64,000 bases of DNA. Origin: Microcella alkaliphila. GTDB lineage: Bacteria > Actinomycetota > Actinomycetes > Actinomycetales > Microbacteriaceae. Every line of letters begins with the position of its first letter. Positions within the stretch are counted from its first letter, which is position 1. Under the pieces are notes generated by a model that worked only from the letters and a program-made list of their open reading frames with translations, searched no databases and was not told the origin of the DNA. Positions 43,695 through 53,898 of this stretch are shown piece by piece. Location: positions 2,170,001-2,234,000 of the forward strand of contig NZ_AP017315.1 of the NCBI RefSeq assembly GCF_002355395.1, given 5' to 3'. The translations under genes were made by a program, and so were the position numbers.

Positions 43695-45122
43695 CCCGGT
43701 GCGCCGCCACGCAAACGGCGAGCGGCGGCCGGTCGACCGGGGAACGGCGTAACCAAGTGCGTCCGCCAGGCGGGCGACCCCCGTGCGCAAGGCCGACTTC
43801 GGCGCGGCGAGGGGAACGGGCAGTGCCCGCAGAAGCGCGGCATCCGCCGCGACCGGGTCGTCGTCCACGAGCACGGCGTCGCGGATCCCCGCGAAGCGAT
43901 CGAGCGTGTGGCGCACCTGGCCTGCCGGGTCGAGCCCGAGAATGCTCGAGCGCACCCGCGTGATGACGACCTGCACGGGGATGTCATCGACCGCCTCGAC
44001 GAGGTCGGGGTACGTGCGCAGGAATCGCGCGAGCCCGAGCGGGTCGGCCGCTCCGACTGCGACGACGCGATCGGCGGCACGGAGCGCGGCGATCGTCGCG
44101 GCGTTGCGGCGCGGGGCGAAGATGTCGCTCGACAGCTCCTCGTCGGACTCCAGGTTGAAGCCCGCGTCGACGACCACGACGTCGCACCACTCGCGACACG
44201 CTTCCAGGGTCGCGGTCACGCGATCACTTGACAGTTCGGGCCAGCGCGAGGGCCGTCCGATGCCGGTCAACACGCGTAAGCGGTCGGCGGGAACCCCCGA
44301 CTCGGCGCTGAGCGGCTGTGACACGCGGGTGAGCTCGTCGGCGCTCAGGGCTCGCGACCCGGCGAGGCGACAGGCCGCGGCGAACCCGGGCGACTCGTCG
44401 AGCAGCCCGAGCGCCGGAGCGATCGTGCCCCCGTAGGTGTCGGCGTCGACCAGCGCGACCCGCCGTCCCCGCAGTGCCAGTTCGGCCGCGAGCGCCGTCG
44501 CGGTCACCGTGCGCCCGGGCGCGCCCGTCGGCCCCCACACGGTGATCACCCGCGACGGAATCGGCTCGGGATGCTCGCCTTCCGTCTCGACCGGATGGTA
44601 CGGAATGCGCGTGGGCGCCACCGGCCCGGGATCCGGCTGCGATCGCGGTTCAGGCCGCGCAGCCGGATCAGGCTCGGGCGCTGGCGCGAGCGTGGGCTCG
44701 GGCCCTGGTGCCGGCGTGGGCGGCGACGCCGGCTCGGCCACGGCAGGGGTGCCGAAGGCGACGGCCTCGGGCGACAGGGCGGGGGCGGGCGCCGCATCGA
44801 GTAGCGACACGTCGGGCGGCGCATCGTTCTCGAGCGCAATACGGTCGGCTACGTCGAGCCGCGCACCCTGCGCGCTCACCGCGCCGCGGTGCACGAGCAC
44901 GCTGCGCACGCGCAAAAGGTCAGCGGTTCCGACGATGTCGGCCCGGGTGAAGGCGGGGTCGTCGAGAATGAGCACCGCATCGGGCGCCCGTTCCGCGAGC
45001 AGACTGATCGCCTCATCGGCGCTGTGTGCCCGCCACTCGATCCGGTGACCGGCCCGCAGCAGAGCCAGCTCCAGGGGTTCGAGCGGGCGAGCCCCGATGG
45101 CAAGACCGACGCTCAGGCTCAC
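43692..45122 (-). CDS. CpaE/MinD-like P-loop protein with degenerate Walker A, 476 aa
   Basis: Residues about 1-95 resemble a receiver-like domain (ALLRAGHRIEWRAHSADEAI, VLILDDPAFTRADIV). Residues about 110-190 are a Pro/Ala/Glu-rich linker. Residues about 191-440 have the MinD/ParA fold: VITVWGPTGAPGRTVTATAL, VALVDADTYGGTIAPALGLL, CDVVVVDAGFNLE and VQVVITRVRSS. In the P-loop the lysine is replaced by Arg204 and the MinD signature lysine is also missing, so ATP turnover is doubtful. The start overlaps the SAF-domain gene. In CpaE/TadZ systems such proteins place pili, but no pilus motor gene is in this window. Confidence 0.8.
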   Translation of the reverse strand: MSLSVGLAIGARPLEPLELALLRAGHRIEWRAHSADEAISLLAERAPDAVLILDDPAFTRADIVGTADLLRVRSVLVHRGAVSAQGARLDVADRIALENDAPPDVSLLDAAPAPALSPEAVAFGTPAVAEPASPPTPAPGPEPTLAPAPEPDPAARPEPRSQPDPGPVAPTRIPYHPVETEGEHPEPIPSRVITVWGPTGAPGRTVTATALAAELALRGRRVALVDADTYGGTIAPALGLLDESPGFAAACRLAGSRALSADELTRVSQPLSAESGVPADRLRVLTGIGRPSRWPELSSDRVTATLEACREWCDVVVVDAGFNLESDEELSSDIFAPRRNAATIAALRAADRVVAVGAADPLGLARFLRTYPDLVEAVDDIPVQVVITRVRSSILGLDPAGQVRHTLDRFAGIRDAVLVDDDPVAADAALLRALPVPLAAPKSALRTGVARLADALGYAVPRSTGRRSPFAWRRTG

Positions 45123-45748
45123 GGCGCCACCGCGAGCGAGGCGGGAACGGCCGAAAGCGCGTCACGGTTCGCTTGCGCATGAAGGATGCGCGCGACATCT
45201 CGGCGCGGAACGAGCAGTTCCACACGCCCCGCCTCCCCCGTCGCGACAACGCCCTCGGCCGCGATCGTGCGCACCAGTTGCGCGGACGACGCGATCACCG
45301 ACGGGGCGCCGAAACGTCCGCCCTCGATCGCCGGTGCCGACCACAGGTCGAGCGTGTCGCCGGCGCGCACCGTGGCACCGAGAGGCGTGGCGAGCGCGAC
45401 GACCACCGTCGTCGACTGCGCGCCGCGAGCATCCCCGACGGCGCCGAGGGGCACGAGTTCCCCCGCGCCGACCGTGCGCGCCACGATGACGCCGCCCTCG
45501 TCGAGGGTGGCCGGGTCGAGGTAGTGACGCGCGTCGGCGCCGAGGCCGAGGGTGCGCAGTTCGAGGTCGGCGGCGGTCACCAACTCGCCGGCGACCAGCG
45601 CGCGCGGCGCCGCGTACACCTCGACCCCGTCGTCGTTGACCGCAACGATGCCGACCACCGCGGCGACGGACGCGGCGACCAGAGCGAGGCCGATGATGAG
45701 GCGCGGATCGGTAACGCGGCGGGGTCGGTCGGCGGCGCGGAGGGGCAT
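45119..45748 (-). CDS. SAF-domain protein (CpaB/RcpC-like), 209 aa
   Basis: An N-terminal membrane helix (RLIIGLALVAASVAAVVGIVAV, about residues 17-38) is followed by a SAF domain (VYAAPRALVAGELVTAADLELRTLGLG, about residues 45-95) and a beta-rich extracytoplasmic region. CpaB/RcpC proteins with this layout belong to Flp/Tad pilus assembly; FlgA-like proteins share the domain. The ATG at 45748 is preceded by AGGAG. It overlaps the CpaE-like gene, so the pair is translated together. No other pilus gene is here. Confidence 0.8.
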   Translation of the reverse strand: MPLRAADRPRRVTDPRLIIGLALVAASVAAVVGIVAVNDDGVEVYAAPRALVAGELVTAADLELRTLGLGADARHYLDPATLDEGGVIVARTVGAGELVPLGAVGDARGAQSTTVVVALATPLGATVRAGDTLDLWSAPAIEGGRFGAPSVIASSAQLVRTIAAEGVVATGEAGRVELLVPRRDVARILHAQANRDALSAVPASLAVAP

Positions 45749-45854
45749 GCGGGCTCCTATTCGACGGGGGCGGGGTGCCGCGTCGATAGTGGGCGGATGC
45801 TTGGATTCTGGATCAGAGTTATCCACAATCCGGCGCGCCCTCAGCCCGCCCCGC

Positions 45855-45860
45855 CATAAT
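45855..45860 (+). promoter_or_regulatory. -10 box for the small HTH gene
   Basis: CATAAT is followed by 6 bases and then the ATG at 45867. It is one substitution from TATAAT and the closest to consensus of the leaderless group. Confidence 0.65.
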
Positions 45861-45866
45861 CGGGGC

Positions 45867-46160
45867 ATGTCCGATCACCCGCCCGGCGCAGTGGGGCGCT
45901 TCTTGAGCCTCACCGACGTTGCCGAAGTGCTCAGCCTCACGGCCGCCGAGGTGATGGCACTCGTGCGTTCCGGCGAGCTGCCGGCGATTCGTCTGGGCGC
46001 GATCGGACAGTGGCGCGTCGAGCACTCCGTCCTCGAGTCGTTCATCGCCGACAAGTACGAGGAGACGCGGCGCATCGCGCTCTGGAACGAGGCGGAGTAC
46101 GCCGACGTCGCCGAACTCTTCGGTGATACCCGCGGTCACAAGCGCAGCACCACCACCTGA
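45867..46160 (+). CDS. Excisionase/BldC-like helix-turn-helix protein, 97 aa
   Basis: Residues about 12-60 form a MerR-like winged helix of the excisionase (HTH_17) type: FLSLTDVAEVLSLTAAEVMALVRSGELPAIRLGAIGQWRV, then EHSVLESFIADKYEE. The rest is short and acidic. Such proteins include BldC-type regulators; there is no integrase nearby, so a mobile-element role is unlikely. It is leaderless and divergent from the SAF/CpaE-like pair, which it may control. Its last 25 bases overlap the convergent gene downstream. Confidence 0.85.
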   Translation: MSDHPPGAVGRFLSLTDVAEVLSLTAAEVMALVRSGELPAIRLGAIGQWRVEHSVLESFIADKYEETRRIALWNEAEYADVAELFGDTRGHKRSTTT

Positions 46161-46720
46161 TCGAGTCGCACGAGGCGCACTCCCCGCACGACTTCGCGCC
46201 GACGCGGCGTGTCGAGATCATGTTCGGCAAGGTCGAGGTGATCGCGACCGACGCGGTCGATCGTGCCGGTCAGCGATGAGCTCACGGTGTCGATCCGCAC
46301 AGCGACCCGACGACGGCAGAGGTCACGCAGCAGAAACGGCAACCCGAGTCTGCTCGACAGGTCAGGCTTCGGCTCCTCCGGCGTCAGCGATGGAGTGATC
46401 TGTTCGTCGCGCAGGGTGATCGACTCGATCGCGTCGAACGGCACGACGGCCTGAGCGTCGTCACGTCCATCGATATCGCCCGCCATCCAGTCGCGCCCGA
46501 CCGTCATCGGCTCGAGGCGGATGCGCGCTCCGGTACGCAAGGTGACGGCGACCTCCATGAGCGCGTGATCTCGGGTGCGCTTGAGCGCCACGATGCGCTC
46601 GCGCACGCCGAGACGGCCGAGGCGGAGGCGTTCTTCCTCCTTCTGCAGGTCAGCCTCTTCCGCCGTCAGCTCGTGCTCGAGCTGGCCGGCAAGGTCATCG
46701 AAGAGGTGGTCCCAACGCAT
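46136..46720 (-). CDS. Conserved protein of unknown function with N-terminal coiled coil, 194 aa
   Basis: Residues about 1-50 are acidic and helical (LFDDLAGQLEHELTAEEADLQKEEERLRL). The rest alternates short strands (MEVAVTLRTGARIRLEPMTVGRDWMAGDIDG and VAVRIDTVSSSLTGTIDRVGRDHLDLAEHD), suggesting two small beta-barrel units like SH3 or PRC folds. I do not recognise a family. The ATG at 46720 is leaderless, with TACGGT 6 bases upstream; a longer in-frame start at 46768 is not needed. Its 3' end overlaps that of the small HTH gene by 25 bases. Confidence 0.72.
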   Translation of the reverse strand: MRWDHLFDDLAGQLEHELTAEEADLQKEEERLRLGRLGVRERIVALKRTRDHALMEVAVTLRTGARIRLEPMTVGRDWMAGDIDGRDDAQAVVPFDAIESITLRDEQITPSLTPEEPKPDLSSRLGLPFLLRDLCRRRVAVRIDTVSSSLTGTIDRVGRDHLDLAEHDLDTPRRREVVRGVRLVRLDQVVVLRL

Positions 46721-46726
46721 GCGGGC

Positions 46727-46732
46727 ACCGTA
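46727..46732 (-). promoter_or_regulatory. -10 box for the leaderless 194-aa gene
   Basis: TACGGT on the minus strand, then 6 bases, then ATG 46720. Confidence 0.55.
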
Positions 46733-46819
46733 GTGACGGCCACCGACAGCGGCGACATGGTTTTCCACAGAACCGCGTCGGAATGGACAGATGAGGAATG
46801 CATCTGCTTAGGTGTGTTC

Positions 46820-46837
46820 TACCCCCGTAAGGGGGTA
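46820..46837. promoter_or_regulatory. TACCCCC-n4-GGGGGTA palindrome upstream of the Rv3235-like gene
   Basis: Perfect 7-base arms TACCCCC (46820-46826) and GGGGGTA (46831-46837) flank GTAA. From memory this resembles the copper-sensing CsoR/RicR operators of Actinobacteria (TACCC-n-GGGTA). It lies 83 bases upstream of the GTG at 46920. It is AT-bounded and is not followed by a T-run, so an operator is more likely than a terminator. Confidence 0.5.
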
Positions 46838-46919
46838 AACATTAGGGTCTGTGGTCAGTGGGGATCACGGCGGGTGCCGCACGACGGCCATGCCACCCCT
46901 CTAGGGAGAGGAGACACGA

Positions 46920-47390
46920 GTGAGCACTGCATCCGCACACGCCTTGCTCGACCAAGACGAGGGTCGTCAGCCCATGCCGCGCGGGCGTTCGCTCAGCGCT
47001 CGCATCGCGCAGGAAGAGTTCTTCGACTACCAGCCGACCTCGACTGTCGACCTCCCCGACCCGCAGCCCCTGGTCGAGAACCTCACGCGGTGCGTGATCG
47101 AGGTGCTTGCCGGGGCTCGGGAACTCGAGCAGATCGCCCGCTGGGTCACCGACGACGTCTACCGAACGCTCCTCAAGCGTCAGACGATCAGCGCGCGTGC
47201 CCGGGCAGCCCGTGGCACCCCTGCCATCCGCCCCGCATTCGTGCTCGGCGGCGTTCGTCTCTGCGAGCCACGCGACGGCGTCATCGAGGCCGTCGTCGTC
47301 GTGAACTCGCGTGCCCGCTCGCGCGCCGTGGCGATTCGCCTCGAGGGCCTCGACCGGCGCTGGCGAGCGAGCGCCATCCACGTTCTGTAA
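46920..47390 (+). CDS. Rv3235-like protein, 156 aa
   Basis: The family is known in Actinobacteria only by the mycobacterial locus name and has no proven function. The N-terminal 50 residues are polar (SARIAQEEFFDYQPTSTVDLPD), then an alpha/beta C-terminal part has LVENLTRCVIEVLAGARELEQIARWVTDDVYRTL and PAFVLGGVRLCEPRDGVIEAVVVVNSRARSRAVAIRL, which looks like a cystatin/NTF2-like fold seen in small accessory proteins. The GTG at 46920 is preceded by GAGGAG. It is convergent with secA across a strong terminator. Confidence 0.85.
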   Translation: MSTASAHALLDQDEGRQPMPRGRSLSARIAQEEFFDYQPTSTVDLPDPQPLVENLTRCVIEVLAGARELEQIARWVTDDVYRTLLKRQTISARARAARGTPAIRPAFVLGGVRLCEPRDGVIEAVVVVNSRARSRAVAIRLEGLDRRWRASAIHVL

Positions 47391-47507
47391 CTCAACACAC
47401 CCGCCCCCGCTGACCCGGTCCCCGCCGGATGCGGGCGGAGCGGCACCGGCGCTGGGGTGCGCCGAGCGCCGCAACCCGTGGATGCGCTGCATCGCACCGT
47501 GGGAATG

Positions 47508-47546
47508 CGAACGCCCCCGGGATGGCCTCTCCCCCGGGGGCGTTCG
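47508..47546. terminator. Strong bidirectional terminator between the Rv3235-like gene and secA
   Basis: CGAACGCCCCCGGG (47508-47521) and its exact complement (47533-47546) form a 14-base stem with an 11-base loop, the longest perfect stem of its kind in the window. Confidence 0.88.
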
Positions 47547-47567
47547 CTCACGCGCTCGACGCGCGGA

Positions 47568-50417
<2,850 letters not shown>

Positions 50418-50554
50418 GTCGATTTACTCCAGTCATTGGGGCCGCAAGACCACTGCGCGGTTTAGCGGGGACACATCGAGGCCCGCCGCGCGGTGCGGCG
50501 GGCCCCATGCTAGCAAGCGCGGTCAGACGCGAGCCGAACGCATCCGTACCACGA

Positions 50555-51229
50555 TCATCCACGCCCCCGCTTGGCGGGCGCCTCATCGGCCTCGTGTTCG
50601 AGGCTGATAACGCCGTAGTTCCAGCCAGTGCGGCGGTACACAACGCTCGCCCGGTCGGTTGTGGCGTCGATGAACAGGAAGAAGTCGTGCCCGACCAGCT
50701 CGAGCTGGTCGACGGCCTCGTCGACCGTCATGAGCGACGCCGGGAAAACCTTCTGCCGTACGACGACGGGCGTGTAGGCGGGCTCGTCGGACTCGTCGGC
50801 CTGCTGCACGGGAATCGACCCGGTCGACACGCTCTCGATCACCTCGGGGCGCGCGGGCGTGATGTCGACGACGCTGAACCCGTCGGCCGCGGCCTCGCGC
50901 AGGGAGACGGGCCGATGCTTGCCGCGGTGCACCTTCTTCTTGTCTTTGGCGCGACGCAATCGCTCCATGAGTTTGTCGATCGCGAGGTCGAAGGCCGCGT
51001 ACTTGTCGCTCGCCGCCGATTCGGCGCGCACCACAGGTCCCGGTCCAATCAGGGTCATCTCCACACGGTCGTCGCCCGGCTTGCCGTTCTTCTCGTGGTG
51101 CCGCGACACCTTGATTTCGAGAACCTGGGGGCGGTCCGCGAGGTGCTCGACCTTCTCGCCCTTCTCGGTGGCGTAGTCGCGGAACCGGTCGGTGATGCCA
51201 ATGTTGCGTCCGGTGATTGTGATGTCCAC
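50555..51229 (-). CDS. hpf: Ribosome hibernation promoting factor, long form
   Basis: Long HPF binds the 30S subunit and pairs ribosomes into inactive 100S dimers. The N-terminal domain (residues 1-105, MDITITGRNIGITDRFRDYA, with the two-helix DLAIDKLMERLRRAKDKKKV) is the HPF/YfiA fold. The C-terminal dimerisation domain (about 155-215, VVRQKVFPASLMTVDEAVDQ then FFLFIDATTDRASVVYRR) is complete. The ATG at 51229 follows AAGGAGG. The order lpqB-comF-hpf-secA repeats the mycobacterial one. Confidence 0.96.
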   Translation of the reverse strand: MDITITGRNIGITDRFRDYATEKGEKVEHLADRPQVLEIKVSRHHEKNGKPGDDRVEMTLIGPGPVVRAESAASDKYAAFDLAIDKLMERLRRAKDKKKVHRGKHRPVSLREAAADGFSVVDITPARPEVIESVSTGSIPVQQADESDEPAYTPVVVRQKVFPASLMTVDEAVDQLELVGHDFFLFIDATTDRASVVYRRTGWNYGVISLEHEADEAPAKRGRG

Positions 51230-51362
51230 GTCGACCTCCTTGACCGTCGGCGCGTCGCCTGAGGGTCAGGCGAGTGTCGCGCCGTCCATGACCTAACGCT
51301 AGTCCGTGGCACCGGATGCGCAAGAGGACTTTCGCCCCGATTGTGGACACGCGAGGAGAGGT

Positions 51363-52130
51363 CTAATGAGATGCCCAGGGGATGCTCGACTCGCCGTCTC
51401 GACGCGGCGTCGCCATGACGGCCGCGCACGCCACGACCTCGGCCCCGGCCGCGCGCACCACGGCGGCCGCCGAACGCAGCGTCGCGCCCGACGTCACGAC
51501 ATCGTCGATCAGCACGACCCGACGGCCGAGCAGGCGCTCGCCTGCCCGCACGGCGACGGCGCCGTCGCGGGCGAGGCGCTCATCGAGGCGCCGCGACTTC
51601 TGTGCGGGAGCGTTCGCGCGGGCGGGGACGAGCGCCCGGGTGGCGTGAAACCCTGCCCGGCGCAGGAGCGCATCGGTGGGGTGGAAGCCGCGCCGCGCGA
51701 GCCCCGCGCGACTGCCCGGCACCGCCACGAGCAGGGGCGACTCTCGCCGGTTCACGGTGTAGCGGGCCGCCTGTCGGTAGGCCTCGACCACGGCCGCGTC
51801 GACCGCGGCGGCGAGCGGGCCCGCGAGCTCGGTGCGCCCCTCTTCCTTCAGCGCGAGAAGAGCCCGCCTCGGCACCCCCTCGTAGTCGAGCGCCGCGACG
51901 AGGGGAACGTCGTCACGGCCCACCGTGAGCGGTGCCGTGCGCACGCGGGGTTCGAGCTCGGCCGCGCACGCCTCGCACACCACCACGTCGGGCTCGTCGC
52001 AGCCCACACACTCGACCGGAGCGACCAGCGCCCAGGCCGAGCGCAACGCAGCGGCGATGACGGGCCGCGGCGGCCGCAGCGGAGACGAGTGCGAACGGGA
52101 CGAAGACAGGGGCGTAAGCGCGTCGGCCAT
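51363..52130 (-). CDS. ComF-family phosphoribosyltransferase-like protein
   Basis: ComF proteins are known from DNA uptake, but most actinobacterial copies have no tested role. The 255-aa product has a zinc ribbon (VECVGCDEPDVVVCEAC, two CxxC pairs) and a type I PRTase site VVLIDDVVTSGATL near residue 220, with the double-zinc-ribbon to PRTase link ALLALKEEGRTELA. ATG 52130 has no clear ribosome site; an in-frame ATG at 52181, 13 bases after the lpqB stop, may be the true start. It sits in the mtrAB-lpqB-comF-hpf order. Confidence 0.87.
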   Translation of the reverse strand: MADALTPLSSSRSHSSPLRPPRPVIAAALRSAWALVAPVECVGCDEPDVVVCEACAAELEPRVRTAPLTVGRDDVPLVAALDYEGVPRRALLALKEEGRTELAGPLAAAVDAAVVEAYRQAARYTVNRRESPLLVAVPGSRAGLARRGFHPTDALLRRAGFHATRALVPARANAPAQKSRRLDERLARDGAVAVRAGERLLGRRVVLIDDVVTSGATLRSAAAVVRAAGAEVVACAAVMATPRRDGESSIPWASH

Positions 52131-52194
52131 GCCCGGGAGGGTGCCCGAGAGGTGAGCTGCGCGGAGTGCCCGCACGCGCATCCGTGGACAGTCG

Positions 52195-53898
52195 CTACTG
52201 CTGCACGCCGAGGAAGGAGGCGCGGACGCCCGTCGACTGCCAGCCGTTACCGCGCGGCTCGACGACGACTCCCGTGTCGGTGAGAACCCTGAGGCCCGTG
52301 ACGCCGCCGTTGCCGCCGACGATCTGCACGGCGCCGGGCGGTCGGCCGAGCGAGCGGGAGCGTCCACCGAGTTCGTGCAGGTCGACGGCGGTGCCCTGCG
52401 AGGTCTCGATCACCGACGCCACGCGCACCTCGTCGACCCAGGCCGCGTCGACGGCCATCGCACCCGCGGCTCCCTCGATCGGGATGTCGAGCAAGTCGCC
52501 GATGCGCAGCGGGCGCCCGCTCGCCTCGTCGCGGGCGATCGCGCCGACGACGAGGCGCGGGCCGCTCTCGCCCTGCAGCAGCATGAGGATGCGCGCATCG
52601 TCACGCGAGACATCGATCGACACGAGACGCGTGCCCTCCGGCAGCACGACGTCGACGGGGATCACCTCGCCTCCGGTGGTGATGGCGCTCAGCCCCTCAC
52701 TCGCGTCGCTCGTGGCCGTCCACATGAGCTGGAACCCGTCGAAGCTCGGCGACACGAGGTCGGCGCGGCTATCGAGCAGCAACGGTTCCAGATCGTTGCT
52801 GCGCACGATCCACGCGCCCTGCTCGGTGAGCATGGCGCCAACCGTGCGGGTCGGTCCGAGGGCGAGGGATACGGCGCCCAATTCGATGGCGCGCTCGCTG
52901 AGTCGACCGACCGGCTCGACCGTGGCTCCGCCGCTCGAGAAACCGAAACGGTCGCCATCGGGGCCCATCAGCAACAGGCGCCCGTCGACCTGAGTATTCA
53001 CCTCGGGAACCTCGGTCGTCGCCGCGATCGTGACGGGCGTCTGGTCGACCGTGAGCTGCACGCCGGCGACGTTGCCGAGTGAGCCGAAGCTCGCGCGGAA
53101 CTGCGCCAGAAGGCGCTGGCGTTCGACGTCGCCCAGCTCGAGAATCTCGGAGCTCAGGTCGACGACCGCCTGGCCGTCGACGATTTCCACCGGCGCGGCG
53201 ATCAACGCCACCCCCTCCGGAATGGCCGACACGGTCGCCCCCTGGTCGAGCCAGGAGGACGGACCGTCGAGCAGCGCACGAACGATGCGCGTCGGCACGC
53301 CGGACCGGGTCGGGAACCAGCGAAGGTCGGGCACGAGATTCGTGAACGTCGGGTCGTAGAAGTACAGGACGTGCTGGCTGAACGCGCTCTGGAACGCCTG
53401 CTGCGAAATCAGGATGCCGTCACCCAACTCAGCGATGCGCCACTCGCCGCCCTCCCGCGTAAAGCGGAACTCGGGCAGGGTCTGCTCGGTCGCCTCGGGC
53501 GCGATGCGGTAGCGGCCGACCGCGTCGACCTCCGCGATCACCTGAACGGAGTACTCGAGCGTCGTGTCGTCGAGACGCTCGACGAAACCCTCCTGCGCCC
53601 GCACGAGCGTCGACTGGTACGGATTCCACGCCGACGAGATCGCGTCGCTCAGGTACGACCTGGCGATGCGGTAGTTCTCCTGCGACGCGGTCGTCGCGGC
53701 GAGGAAGCCCTGCAGGATCTCCTCCTGCGTCGCGCCCGGCGTCGGCCCCGCTGGCAGGAACTCGAAGTCGGTGTCGACCGGGTCTGTCACGGCGTCGCCC
53801 TGCTCGACCGGTCCCGCCATGGGCACGCTGACGCAGCCCGCGACGATGAGCACGGGGGCGAGCAGCAGCGCGATCAGGCCGCGCCGTCGGTTACGCAT
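52195..53898 (-). CDS. lpqB: Lipoprotein LpqB
   Basis: LpqB is a cell-surface lipoprotein that interacts with the sensor MtrB in mycobacteria. The 567-aa precursor has a basic start (RNRRRG), a hydrophobic stretch and a lipobox VAGC, with the lipidated Cys22. A GerMN domain is likely around residues 190-300 (TRIVRALLDGPSSWLDQG and VALIAAPVEIVDGQAVVDLS), followed by a beta-propeller-like C-terminal domain. The ATG at 53898 overlaps the mtrB stop by eight bases and has GGAGGGGGG upstream. Confidence 0.94.
   Translation of the reverse strand: MRNRRRGLIALLLAPVLIVAGCVSVPMAGPVEQGDAVTDPVDTDFEFLPAGPTPGATQEEILQGFLAATTASQENYRIARSYLSDAISSAWNPYQSTLVRAQEGFVERLDDTTLEYSVQVIAEVDAVGRYRIAPEATEQTLPEFRFTREGGEWRIAELGDGILISQQAFQSAFSQHVLYFYDPTFTNLVPDLRWFPTRSGVPTRIVRALLDGPSSWLDQGATVSAIPEGVALIAAPVEIVDGQAVVDLSSEILELGDVERQRLLAQFRASFGSLGNVAGVQLTVDQTPVTIAATTEVPEVNTQVDGRLLLMGPDGDRFGFSSGGATVEPVGRLSERAIELGAVSLALGPTRTVGAMLTEQGAWIVRSNDLEPLLLDSRADLVSPSFDGFQLMWTATSDASEGLSAITTGGEVIPVDVVLPEGTRLVSIDVSRDDARILMLLQGESGPRLVVGAIARDEASGRPLRIGDLLDIPIEGAAGAMAVDAAWVDEVRVASVIETSQGTAVDLHELGGRSRSLGRPPGAVQIVGGNGGVTGLRVLTDTGVVVEPRGNGWQSTGVRASFLGVQQ

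Noticed and set aside
45867..46160. Excisionase-like HTH protein as a sign of a mobile element
   Set aside because: No integrase, attachment-site duplication or phage gene is near it. Such small HTH proteins, including BldC types, are ordinary chromosomal regulators in Actinobacteria.
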